Source: Prauserella_A sp040645195 (GTDB lineage: Bacteria > Actinomycetota > Actinomycetes > Mycobacteriales > Pseudonocardiaceae). Taken from it: a stretch of 64,000 nucleotides of DNA. Every line of letters begins with the position of its first letter. The stretch's first letter is position 1. Of the stretch, positions 33,787 through 42,543 are shown piece after piece. A program made the translations under genes and the position numbers. The notes under the pieces were generated by a model. That model saw only the letters and a program-made list of their open reading frames with translations. It had not been told where the DNA came from and did no database searches. The stretch lies in contig NZ_JBEYXW010000001.1 of the NCBI RefSeq assembly GCF_040645195.1, forward strand, positions 372,001 to 436,000, written 5' to 3'.

Positions 33787-35739
33787 TCACAGCCCGTACA
33801 GGCGCGTCCAGTTCTCCCTGCTGGTCAACTCGGGCATGGCGCGCTGGTACTGCGCCTGCACGCCACGACCTTCCTTGCGCAGCCGGTTGACCACCTTCAC
33901 ACCGCGCTTCGCGAGGTCGAACATCCGATCGCGGTCGTACCGGCGGACACGCACGCCCTCCTGCGAGGCGTCGGTGACGATCGCGGTCTCGAACAGCGAC
34001 ACGTGCCACCAGTGGGCCTCGTCGCTCGGAATGGCACCGAGGGCGTACCTGTGTTTGCCGAGCAACCGGTGCAGGAGGCGCTTGAGCAGCACGGCACGCT
34101 GCATGCTGGGCCGCGGCGCCGTGTTGATGATGCTGATGTCGTTGGAGGCGATGCCGGGCACCTCGGTGGCCGCGTGCCGCTTCGTCTCGGGGTACTGCGC
34201 CCGGATCTCCCGGATCTCCTTCATCGCGGCGACACCGCCGTCGCGCAGGATGTCCGGACCTTCGAGGAAGTCCTCGACGGCCTTGATGAGTGTGGCCGAC
34301 AACCCGTACTGCATGCCGAGCAGGTAACGCACCAGCTGGGCCATCAGGACCCGGGACAGCACGGTCAGGTCGAACGGGCTGTGCAGGGCGGCCGTGATGA
34401 TCGAGTTACGCAGGTTGAAGTAGCGGTGCCACTCGTCCCAGTCCTTCCAGTGGAAGTCGGCGTGCCACACACCGGCTCCGGGAAGCGTGACGGTGGGGAA
34501 GCCGTGCGCCCGTGCCCGGTAGCTGTACTCGGCGTCGTCCCACTGGAAGAAGAACGGCATCGGATAGCCGATCTCCTTGACCACCTCGTACGGGATCAGG
34601 CACGACCACCAGCCGTTGTACCCGGCGTCGAGCCTCCGCTCCTGCCGGTTGGGCTTGCCGGTCTCCTGGTCCACGCCGAGCAGGTCGGCGGTGTTCAGGC
34701 TGTGCGGCACCGCCTGCCCTGGCTCGAGCGTGTTCAGCCGGGCGTACTCGGCGCCGACGTGCAGCTGGTTGGGGTGCAGCAGGTTGAGCATCTGCCCCCC
34801 GACGATCATCGGGTTGGCCGCACGGTTGGAGAACGCGGTCAGCCGGATCACCAGGTCGGGCTCCAGCAGCACGTCGTCATCCATGAACAGCACGTTCGCG
34901 TGCTCGGTCTCGGTGTGCCCGGCCACTTCGTACAGGCCACGGGTGAAGCCGCCCGCGCCGCCGAGGTTCGGCTGCTTGATGTAACGCAGCTTCGCGCCCA
35001 GCCGCTTGGCGACCTCGGCGAAACCGTCCCGCGAGTCGACAGTGTCGGTGCCCTGGTCGGCGACGTAGATCGCGTCGAGCGTGTCCAGGGCGGGCAGCGA
35101 CTCGGCGAGTGCCCGCAGGTTGGCAAGGCAGTCGTCGGCACGGTTCATCGTGCAGATGGTCACCGCGGTCGGCCGGATCTTCGTCGGAGGTTCGACGGTC
35201 CAGCGCACGTCGGAGACGGTCAGCCATTGACCGGCCTCCGTCTCGGCGTCCAGCCACAGCGCGCCGCCGTCGAAGAACTTGTCGAGCTTGGCCTCGAGCG
35301 CCACGGTGATCGGCTCGGTGGTGTCGGCGACGGTGCGCGCGGCGATGGTGCGCGGCTCGCCTTCGACGTCGGAAGCCCGCACTGCGAGGTGGCCTGCACC
35401 GCTGACGCGGGCCTCGACGGTCACGGTCTTGACCGTGGTCCAGCGCTGCCAATAGCTCGCGGGGAAGCGTCCGAAGTACGTGTTGCCGGACACCCTCGCC
35501 GACGGCTCGAGGGTCACGCTGAGCCTGTCGCGCGACGCGACGCCCTCCACGATCTCGGAGTAGAGATCCTTACTCACCACATCGGACGGGCCCGCAAAAA
35601 GGCCACGCTGCGCGAGCAGCCTGCCGGCCGGCGCGTGCTCGGAGAACAATGCCTGCCCTTCTCCTGCCGGCGCGGTCACCGGGGCCGTGTCGACGGCGGC
35701 CGGCTGCCGTGCGGTGGCCGATGCAGCTTTACCGGGCAT
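33787..35739 (-). CDS. glfT2: Galactofuranosyltransferase GlfT2
   Basis: A 650-residue bifunctional GT2 polymerase that builds the galactan with alternating beta-1,5 and beta-1,6 links. The N-terminal beta-sandwich is followed by the GT-A core with FMDDDVLL (DDD at 287-289), WWSCLIPYEVV, FFQWDDAEYSYRARAHG and WHADFHWKDWDEWHRYFN, and the long helical C-terminus. Length agrees with Rv3808c (about 640 aa). ATG 35739 has GGAGG 10 bases upstream. In M. tuberculosis it lies beside glf; here it has moved next to gtrA and dprE1. Confidence 0.95.
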   Translation of the reverse strand: MPGKAASATARQPAAVDTAPVTAPAGEGQALFSEHAPAGRLLAQRGLFAGPSDVVSKDLYSEIVEGVASRDRLSVTLEPSARVSGNTYFGRFPASYWQRWTTVKTVTVEARVSGAGHLAVRASDVEGEPRTIAARTVADTTEPITVALEAKLDKFFDGGALWLDAETEAGQWLTVSDVRWTVEPPTKIRPTAVTICTMNRADDCLANLRALAESLPALDTLDAIYVADQGTDTVDSRDGFAEVAKRLGAKLRYIKQPNLGGAGGFTRGLYEVAGHTETEHANVLFMDDDVLLEPDLVIRLTAFSNRAANPMIVGGQMLNLLHPNQLHVGAEYARLNTLEPGQAVPHSLNTADLLGVDQETGKPNRQERRLDAGYNGWWSCLIPYEVVKEIGYPMPFFFQWDDAEYSYRARAHGFPTVTLPGAGVWHADFHWKDWDEWHRYFNLRNSIITAALHSPFDLTVLSRVLMAQLVRYLLGMQYGLSATLIKAVEDFLEGPDILRDGGVAAMKEIREIRAQYPETKRHAATEVPGIASNDISIINTAPRPSMQRAVLLKRLLHRLLGKHRYALGAIPSDEAHWWHVSLFETAIVTDASQEGVRVRRYDRDRMFDLAKRGVKVVNRLRKEGRGVQAQYQRAMPELTSRENWTRLYGL

Positions 35740-35892
35740 GAACCTCAGTCCTCCAAGAAAAACATTCACGCGGGGGGCTGGTGAGTAAGGTACATGGCCT
35801 ACCCGAGCCCCTGTTGCCACCCGACCAATGCGGTAGCGAGGCGGCCCCCAATGCCAGGAAAATACACTGCGCGGGTTGTGACCGTGCGACGT

Positions 35893-36336
35893 TCATGCAC
35901 GCGGCTCACGGAACACGACCCACTTCAACATCACGAAATTGATCGTGGTGGCCGTGCCCTGCGCGATGATCCAGGAAAGCGCGACACGCCAGGAGAAATC
36001 GGGCAGCGTCGCCAGCGCGAGCGCGTTCGTCCCCACGTTGACGAAGAACGTCACCGTGTAAAGCAGCATGAAACCGCCCACCTGGCTGGCGCCGCCCTGG
36101 CGCGCGGACGCAAAGGTGAAGCGGCGGTTAAGAAAATATGCCGTCGTTGTTCCGGCAATGAAACTGATTGCCTTGGCGAGGTGCACCCAGGTGCCTGCCT
36201 GCAGCAGCAACCAGTAGATGCCCGAGTCGACCAGCGCGCAGAAACCGCCGATCAGTCCGAACCGAACGAGTTGTGCCAGCAGGCCCGGCGAAGCAGGCCG
36301 GACCTGTTCACTCGCCTGGGAATCCATCGCCACCAC
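35893..36336 (-). CDS. GtrA-family membrane protein
   Basis: About 147 residues with four transmembrane helices and the GtrA hallmark start LVRFGLIGGFCALVDSGIYW and the loop TAYFLNRRFTF. The M. tuberculosis counterpart Rv3789 neighbours dprE1 and has been proposed to handle decaprenyl-phosphoryl arabinose or to anchor arabinan enzymes. GTG at 36336 has GAGGTG 5 bases upstream. It diverges from dprE1 across a 70-base promoter region. Confidence 0.85.
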   Translation of the reverse strand: MVAMDSQASEQVRPASPGLLAQLVRFGLIGGFCALVDSGIYWLLLQAGTWVHLAKAISFIAGTTTAYFLNRRFTFASARQGGASQVGGFMLLYTVTFFVNVGTNALALATLPDFSWRVALSWIIAQGTATTINFVMLKWVVFREPRA

Positions 36337-36406
36337 TGCGTCACCTCGCCGGCCGGGGATCTGTCCCATCCGAGTCTCGCATACGGGCATCGCTACTCTG
36401 GTCAGG

Positions 36407-37768
36407 GTGAGCACTGAACGCCGGACACTCACCGGATGGGGTCGCACGGCCCCGACGATCGCGAACATACTGAGCACCCCCGATGTCGAGGTGATCGCGC
36501 GGGCGGTCACCGAAGCCGGCGAACGCGGCGTCATCGCCCGCGGGCTCGGCCGCTCCTACGGCGACCCGGCACAGAACGCCGGTGGTCTGGTCGTCGACAT
36601 GACCGCGCTGGACCGGATTCACTCGATCGATCCGGACAGTGGCGCCGTCGACATGGACGCCGGGGTGAGCCTGGACGCCCTCATGCGCGCGGCTCTGCCG
36701 CACGGGCTCTGGGTGCCGGTGCTACCGGGAACGCGCCAGGTGACCATCGGTGGCGCGATCGCCAACGACATCCATGGCAAGAACCACCACAGCGCGGGCA
36801 GCTTCGGCAACCACGTGCTGTCGATGGACCTGCTCACCGCCGACGGGACGGTCCGCACGCTGACTCCCGAGGGCCCCGAGTCGGAGCTGTTCTGGGCCAC
36901 GGTGGGCGGTATCGGCCTCACCGGCATCATCGTCCGCGCCACGGTCCGGATGAAGAAGACCGAATCCGCGTACTTCATCGTGGATGCCGACCGCACCTCG
37001 AACCTGGACGAGACGCTGGAGCTGTTCACCAACGGCTCCGATCTGAACTACGACTACTCGATGGCGGTGCCGGACCTGATCTCCCGGGACGGCAGGCTGG
37101 GCCGCGCCACGTTCTCCCGCGGCTCACTGGCCTCCCTGGACCAGCTGCCCGACAACCTGCGCACGAACCCGCTGAAGTTCGACGCCCCCGTGCTCATGAC
37201 CATCCCGGACGTCTTTCCCAACAAGCTCGTCAACAAGCTCACGACGACGATGCTCGGAGAGTTGTGGCACCACACGGTGCCGAAGAAGGGCGCACGCGGC
37301 AAGATCCAGAACCTCACGCAGTTCTACCACCCGCTCGACATGCTGAGTGAGTGGAACCGCGGCTACGGTTCGGACGGTTTCCTGCAGTACCAGTTCTCGG
37401 TGCCTTTCGGCGGCGAGGACGCGCTGAAAGCCTTGTGCCGCAAGATCGCGAACTCCGGGCACTACTCCTTTCTCAACGTCGTCAAGCGTATGGGCGAGGC
37501 CAACCAGGCGCCGCTGTCCTGGCCGACGCCTGGCTGGATGCTGAGTGTGGACTTCCCGATCAAGCACGGGCTCAGCCAGTTCTGCAACGAGCTTGACGCC
37601 GATGTGCTGGCCGCGGGCGGCAGGCTCTATACCGCCAAGGATTCGCGGACCTCGCCGGAAACTTTCCACCGCATGTATCCCCGGCTCGACGAGTGGCGCA
37701 AGGTCCGGCACTCTGTCGACCCCAATGGCATTTTCATCTCGGACATGGCCAGGAGGCTGGAACTGTGA
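36407..37768 (+). CDS. dprE1: Decaprenylphosphoryl-beta-D-ribose oxidase DprE1
   Basis: A 453-residue FAD enzyme that oxidises DPR to the 2-keto form, the first half of DPA synthesis for arabinan. The FAD domain shows GLGRSYGDPAQNAGG, and DIHGKNHHSAGSFGNHV matches the flavin-contacting region of Rv3790. By alignment with M. tuberculosis the stretch GWNICVDFPIK reads GWMLSVDFPIK, so the Cys387 equivalent is Ser380 (AGT at 37544-37546). GTG 36407 starts VSTERRTLTGWGR. dprE2 overlaps by 4 bases. Confidence 0.95.
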   Translation: MSTERRTLTGWGRTAPTIANILSTPDVEVIARAVTEAGERGVIARGLGRSYGDPAQNAGGLVVDMTALDRIHSIDPDSGAVDMDAGVSLDALMRAALPHGLWVPVLPGTRQVTIGGAIANDIHGKNHHSAGSFGNHVLSMDLLTADGTVRTLTPEGPESELFWATVGGIGLTGIIVRATVRMKKTESAYFIVDADRTSNLDETLELFTNGSDLNYDYSMAVPDLISRDGRLGRATFSRGSLASLDQLPDNLRTNPLKFDAPVLMTIPDVFPNKLVNKLTTTMLGELWHHTVPKKGARGKIQNLTQFYHPLDMLSEWNRGYGSDGFLQYQFSVPFGGEDALKALCRKIANSGHYSFLNVVKRMGEANQAPLSWPTPGWMLSVDFPIKHGLSQFCNELDADVLAAGGRLYTAKDSRTSPETFHRMYPRLDEWRKVRHSVDPNGIFISDMARRLEL

Positions 37769-38520
37769 TCGACGCGGTGGGCAACCCCCAGTCGCTGCTG
37801 CTCTTCGGCGGAACCTCGGATATCGCGCTGGCGATCGCCGAGAAGTACCTTTCCCAGCGTCCATTGCGGATCGTGCTGGCGGCACGGCCCTCGCCGCGGC
37901 TCGACGCGGCGGCCGACCGCCTGCGCGAGGCCGGCGCCGATGTGTCTACTGTGGACTTCGATGCCGCGGACACCGTGTCGCACCCTGCCGTGCTGGACAA
38001 GGCATTCTCCGGCGGCGACATCGACGTCACGGTGGTGGCGTTCGGCCTGCTCGGTGACGCCGAGCAGGTGTGGCAGGACCACGCCAAGGCCGTCGAACTC
38101 GCGACCGTGAACTACACCGGCGCCGTGTCGGTGGGTGTCGCTCTCGCGGACAAGCTCAAGCAACAGGCGCACGGTGCGGTCATCGCGCTGTCCTCGGTGG
38201 CCGGTGAGCGTGTGCGCCGCTCGAACTTCATGTACGGCTCGACCAAGGCCGGCTTCGACGGCTTCTACCTCGGCCTCGGTGAGGCGCTGGCGCCCTTTGG
38301 CGTGCAGGTCACCGTTGTACGGCCCGGTCAGGTAAGCACCAAGATGACCGCGGGCATGGGCAAGGCTCCGCTGGAGCAGACCGCCGAGCAGGTCGCCGAG
38401 ATCGCGGTGAACGCGGTGCACGCCGGCAAGGACCTGGTATGGGCGCCGTCGACGTTCCGGTACGTGATGTCGGCCCTCCGGCACGTGCCCCGGCCGATCT
38501 TCCGGAAGCTGCCGATCTAA
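37765..38520 (+). CDS. dprE2: Decaprenylphosphoryl-D-2-keto-erythropentose reductase DprE2
   Basis: A 251-residue short-chain reductase that completes epimerisation of DPR to DPA. The NAD site is LLLFGGTSDIALAIAEKY; the catalytic Ser-Tyr-Lys is seen in ALSSVAGERVRRSNFMYGSTKAG. GTG at 37765 overlaps the dprE1 stop (GTGA), with AGGAGG upstream, as expected for a pair that works as a complex. A tandem-repeat array follows the stop. Confidence 0.95.
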   Translation: MIDAVGNPQSLLLFGGTSDIALAIAEKYLSQRPLRIVLAARPSPRLDAAADRLREAGADVSTVDFDAADTVSHPAVLDKAFSGGDIDVTVVAFGLLGDAEQVWQDHAKAVELATVNYTGAVSVGVALADKLKQQAHGAVIALSSVAGERVRRSNFMYGSTKAGFDGFYLGLGEALAPFGVQVTVVRPGQVSTKMTAGMGKAPLEQTAEQVAEIAVNAVHAGKDLVWAPSTFRYVMSALRHVPRPIFRKLPI

Positions 38521-38522
38521 GC

Positions 38523-38674
38523 GCGCACCGGCGCGGGCAACTCGCATGCCCGAGCGGGGGACTCGCGCACCGGCGCGGGCAACTCGCGTGCCCGAGCGGG
38601 GGACTCGCGCACCGGAACGGGCAACTCGCATGCCCGAGCGGGGGACTCGCGCGCCTGGGCGGGGGACTCGCGGG
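38523..38674. repeat. 21-bp tandem repeat array, about seven units
   Basis: Seven imperfect 21-bp units (first full unit 38533-38553) alternate between a GGGCAACTCGC and a GGGGGACTCGC core. The array fills the gap between the dprE2 stop and the stop of the minus-strand GT-C gene. Read on the minus strand it starts right after that gene's TAA as CCCGCGAGTCCCCCGCC. A second set is at 62321-62742. Confidence 0.85.
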
Positions 38675-40828
38675 TTACTGGATGAACCAGTAGCCGAACG
38701 AGGTGTATTCGGGGTACGGGCTCAGCAGCGGGCGCGCCGGTGCGAGCTCCACCGAGACCGTCGACGAGGTCACCGCGTCACCTGGCACGGTGAACGACTG
38801 CACCGTCCACCCCTCGGTTCGCTCCCCGAAGTTCCACATGCCGACATCGCGGCCGTTCACCAGCACCCGGACCTGACGCTCGCTGCCGGGCGCGAGAATG
38901 CGTCCGGTGATCTGCAGTGGTTCACCCGGCCGCAGGTTGTGCGCCGTGAAGGTCTCGCCGCCGACGATCACCCTGCCGCTGTCGATCACGTCATCCTGCC
39001 TGCGCAGCAGGCTTTCGGGCTGCAGCCCCGGCTGCGACATGCGGGCCTGGTAGCCGTGCTGCTCCTCGCTGTGCAGGTCGCCCACGTTGAGGTAGTCCCT
39101 GACCTCACCCGGCACCGGGCACGCCATACCACTGCCGGCGAGCTCCCAATGCGCTTCGTACACCAGTAGCTCGTCGAACGGCACGATGCGGCGCCCGGTG
39201 AGGTCCAGCGGAGCGCGCACCGGAAGCCTCTGGATCGGCTGCAGGCCCAGAACCCCGGCGTCCACGAGCGGCTGCATGGGCGCGCCCGGCTGCGGCTCGT
39301 ACACAGCGAAGTAGTCGGGCCGGTCACCGGGCGGGAGCCGGCGCAGCGCCTCGTAGAGCGCCCCGGCGCCGTTGTTGCTGGCCTCGGCGAGGCCGTTGGT
39401 CGCCAGCCCGATCGTGTCGATGACCTTCCGGTTGCCGAAGTACGCGGTCGCACCGACATCCTTCACACCGACGACGGCATCGGCAGGCAGGTTGCCGTTG
39501 ATCCACTCCCCCAGTGACACGTCGGTGTCCCGGATGGTCGCTGCCTCCCGCCCCAGCCGCACCGCCCACGTCGGCAGGGCGACCAGGGAGAACAGCAGCA
39601 CGGCGACGAGCGAGGCGTGTAGCGCTACCCGCCGTGGCCGCTCGCGGGCCACCAGGCGGGTGAGCCCGTACACCCCGCACACCGCGACCAGGATGTACAG
39701 CGGCATGAACGGGTGGAAGTACCGCAGCTCGTGGATCAGCGCGGTGGACAGCGTCGACACCGACGCCACGACGGCGCCGAAACCGAGCCCGATCGCGACG
39801 AACAGCGGCCGCCACTCTCGCCTGGTCAGCAGCAGGTAGGTCAAGCCACCGAGGAACACCACGAGCATGCCGGGGAACGCGAAGTCCTGGCCGTTCATCC
39901 CGTTGAAGAAGTCGATGGCGCCGCGCACGTTGGCGATCGTGCGGTCGACGAAGTCACCGAGATAGAACACGGGCTCGTCGTAGAGGAATGACTTGGACTG
40001 CACGCCGTTGGCGCTGAAGGTCCCTGTGGCCAGCCAGTAGAAAACGTACTGAAGGGCCGCGGCAGCCAGCGGCAACAGGGACAGCAGCACACGCGGGAGA
40101 ATCCGGGTTGCCTGCCGCCGCGCGGCCAGCAACGTCCACAGCATCGCGCCGCACAGCATGACGGCGAAGATGAGCCCCTCCGGCCGCACCAGCGCCAGCA
40201 GAGCAGCGACGATCGGGGTCCGGACAAAGCTCAACCGGGGCCGCTCGCGCACGAAGGCCAGCACCGAGGCCATGACCAGCAGCGCCGTGAGGCCGACCTC
40301 CATACCACTGGCCGCGCCCCACAGCAGTGGCCCGCTGACCGCGACGAGCACACCGGCCCACACCCCGACCGCGCGACTGACCAGCGCCCGGCCCACGTGG
40401 TAGGTGAGACCTGCGGTGATCGCCATGCACACGACGCCGAACGCGACGGCGAACACCAGGAACATGCCGCCCTTGAACCCGATCGCGTAACCGCCCCCCA
40501 GCACGAACGCGTAGAGCAGGCTGCTTGCTCCGGTGCTGACCGGGTCGCCGGTGTTGTACTGGAAGAAGTGGCCCTCGCCGAGCTGCTTGCCGTACTGCAG
40601 GTGGATGTACACGTCGTCGAGCGGGGCGATGAGGTGCCCCTGGTTGTAGCCCAGGTCGACGAGAACGAACACGACGCCCAGCACCAGCGACAGCCCACCG
40701 ACCGCCCAAGCCAGCGGGTCACGCCGCGCGAGCAGGGCGCGGCGGCGTCTACCCTGCCGCTGCGGCTGCCGCACTTCCGCGCCGTCGCTGGCCACGTGCT
40801 CGGTGTCCGTGTCGGCTGTTGTCGTCAT
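38675..40828 (-). CDS. GT-C membrane glycosyltransferase with C-terminal beta-sandwich
   Basis: A 717-residue protein with about ten membrane helices. The first extracellular loop has the acidic APLDDVYIHLQYGKQL; the last ~200 residues are soluble and look like a carbohydrate-binding beta-sandwich (EPLQITGRILAPGSERQVRV, WTVQSFTVPGDAV). That layout resembles arabinofuranosyltransferases. It lies where mycobacteria keep aftA, but on the other strand, so it is not assigned as AftA. ATG 40828 has a GGGAG very close; an ATG 21 bases earlier is possible. Confidence 0.7.
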   Translation of the reverse strand: MTTTADTDTEHVASDGAEVRQPQRQGRRRRALLARRDPLAWAVGGLSLVLGVVFVLVDLGYNQGHLIAPLDDVYIHLQYGKQLGEGHFFQYNTGDPVSTGASSLLYAFVLGGGYAIGFKGGMFLVFAVAFGVVCMAITAGLTYHVGRALVSRAVGVWAGVLVAVSGPLLWGAASGMEVGLTALLVMASVLAFVRERPRLSFVRTPIVAALLALVRPEGLIFAVMLCGAMLWTLLAARRQATRILPRVLLSLLPLAAAALQYVFYWLATGTFSANGVQSKSFLYDEPVFYLGDFVDRTIANVRGAIDFFNGMNGQDFAFPGMLVVFLGGLTYLLLTRREWRPLFVAIGLGFGAVVASVSTLSTALIHELRYFHPFMPLYILVAVCGVYGLTRLVARERPRRVALHASLVAVLLFSLVALPTWAVRLGREAATIRDTDVSLGEWINGNLPADAVVGVKDVGATAYFGNRKVIDTIGLATNGLAEASNNGAGALYEALRRLPPGDRPDYFAVYEPQPGAPMQPLVDAGVLGLQPIQRLPVRAPLDLTGRRIVPFDELLVYEAHWELAGSGMACPVPGEVRDYLNVGDLHSEEQHGYQARMSQPGLQPESLLRRQDDVIDSGRVIVGGETFTAHNLRPGEPLQITGRILAPGSERQVRVLVNGRDVGMWNFGERTEGWTVQSFTVPGDAVTSSTVSVELAPARPLLSPYPEYTSFGYWFIQ

Positions 40829-40900
40829 GTCTCCCTGCACGTCCGGCATGTGGACCCAAGCTACCTACCAGACGCGCGCCGCGAGCGGGTGGGTGACGCG

Positions 40901-42436
40901 CTACGGTGTGCCGCTCTGCTCTGCGTCCTGCGGTGGCACAGGGACCAGCGTGAAGTGACCGATGCCCCGTGCTGCCGAGTAGACCTGCCAGGTATCGGGT
41001 CCGCTGCCAGGGCCGCGGTCGTACAGCAGGCGGTAGCTGAGCGGGCGTGGCGCACGGTTGTAGTCGAACCACAGGTAGTTGAAGCGCAGGAGCCCCGCCG
41101 TGGCGGGCCCTGCTTCGTCGATCCGTTGGTCGATCAGGTCGACCACACGCCCGCGGTCGGAGAACACGTCGACGATGGAACACTCGCAGTAGTAGGCGAG
41201 CGTGCCGATCTCGCCGGGGGCGAGGACGGTGGCACCGTTCAGCCGCTTGCCCAGCTCCATGCCGACTCGCGCATAGTCCTGGGAGCTCGCCCAGTTACCG
41301 AAGATCACCGGGGACTTCCACGGCACGCCGCGCCGGGCGTCGACGTACACCGTGCCGAGTGCCAGCACGACCACGAGCCCGAGCGCCACGCTGGGCGTGC
41401 CCACACGCAACCGCCCGTCCTGACGGGCGCGGACGAACCACACGCCGAGCGCCAGCACGGCGAACGAGGCGAGCGCCGTCGTCGGGGCCACGTAGTACCA
41501 GTGGTAGGGGCCGACACCGAGCAGTGAATAGGCGACGTAGTAGGCGACACCGCCGATGCCGAGCCCAGCGATGGCGGCGACGGGCGGAAAGACCGTCCAT
41601 CGTGCACCGAAACGCACCGCCAGCAACGCGATCAGGACCACGAGCCCCAGCAACGCGATCCCGAAGGTGAAGGTGACCGCGGCCTTCTGGCCGAAGTAGT
41701 ACATCATCGGGCCGGTGAGGTAGTCCCAGCGGCCGAAAAGCCCGTCCTGCGACTGCTTGATCACCAGCGTGTCCGGCACGGCGGAACCGAAGGCGAACCA
41801 GCTGAACACGTACCAGGGACCCGCCACCGCGATGGTCACGAGTGCGGCGGGTAGCAGCTTCCGCCGGATGGCGGGCGTGCAGATCGCGATCACCAGCACG
41901 AAGACGATGAGGTCCAGCCTGGTCAGTACCGCCAGTCCCGCCGCGACCCCGAACCAGACGGGACGGCCCTCCACGGCGAAAACGGTCAGCAGCATCAGCA
42001 CCGCCGGAATCAGCAGCACCTCGAGGCCGATCGCGGACAGCACGAACGGGTTGACCAGCACCACCAGCAGGCCCAGCAGGCCGACGGCGAGGGGCAGCCG
42101 GTACGTGCGGATCAGGCGAGCCCACGCCCAGCCGAGTGTGCCGCTGGCGAGGACGTTGAGCACACCGAGCGCCAGCACTGGCTGCGCACTGCCGAAGAGC
42201 CGCGTCAGCGCGGTCAGGCCGCCGAGCAGCAGGATGTTCAACGGAGACGTCGCGGAGTTGGCGGGCGAACCAGGCACGAGGCCCCATTCACCATGTGTCG
42301 CGAGGTTCTTCGCATAGGCGAGCGTGATGTACGCATCGTCGGTGAGGCTGTCCTTCACCACGAGGAAAAGGGCAGCACCGAGAACCATTGCCGCGGAGAC
42401 CGTCAGCAACGTCTCTCTGCTCAGGCGAAAACGCAT
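40901..42436 (-). CDS. GT-C membrane glycosyltransferase
   Basis: About 511 residues with some eleven hydrophobic helices and the GT-C loop LTDDAYITLAYAKNLATHG near the N-terminus. The C-terminal soluble part is short (about 100 residues, containing CECSIVDVFSDRGRVVDLID). It is in tandem with the preceding GT-C gene on the same strand and diverges from emb, suggesting a shared promoter region and a role in arabinan assembly. The start is unsure: ATG 42436 or 42460. Confidence 0.7.
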   Translation of the reverse strand: MRFRLSRETLLTVSAAMVLGAALFLVVKDSLTDDAYITLAYAKNLATHGEWGLVPGSPANSATSPLNILLLGGLTALTRLFGSAQPVLALGVLNVLASGTLGWAWARLIRTYRLPLAVGLLGLLVVLVNPFVLSAIGLEVLLIPAVLMLLTVFAVEGRPVWFGVAAGLAVLTRLDLIVFVLVIAICTPAIRRKLLPAALVTIAVAGPWYVFSWFAFGSAVPDTLVIKQSQDGLFGRWDYLTGPMMYYFGQKAAVTFTFGIALLGLVVLIALLAVRFGARWTVFPPVAAIAGLGIGGVAYYVAYSLLGVGPYHWYYVAPTTALASFAVLALGVWFVRARQDGRLRVGTPSVALGLVVVLALGTVYVDARRGVPWKSPVIFGNWASSQDYARVGMELGKRLNGATVLAPGEIGTLAYYCECSIVDVFSDRGRVVDLIDQRIDEAGPATAGLLRFNYLWFDYNRAPRPLSYRLLYDRGPGSGPDTWQVYSAARGIGHFTLVPVPPQDAEQSGTP

Positions 42437-42543
42437 CGCATCCCACTCGGATTCGATCATGAGGCACAACTCGTCAACGAAGAATTGCGACACTACAGTT
42501 GCCCGCCGCTGGCTGTGTCTTCGACCTTCTCTAAGGTCCAACG

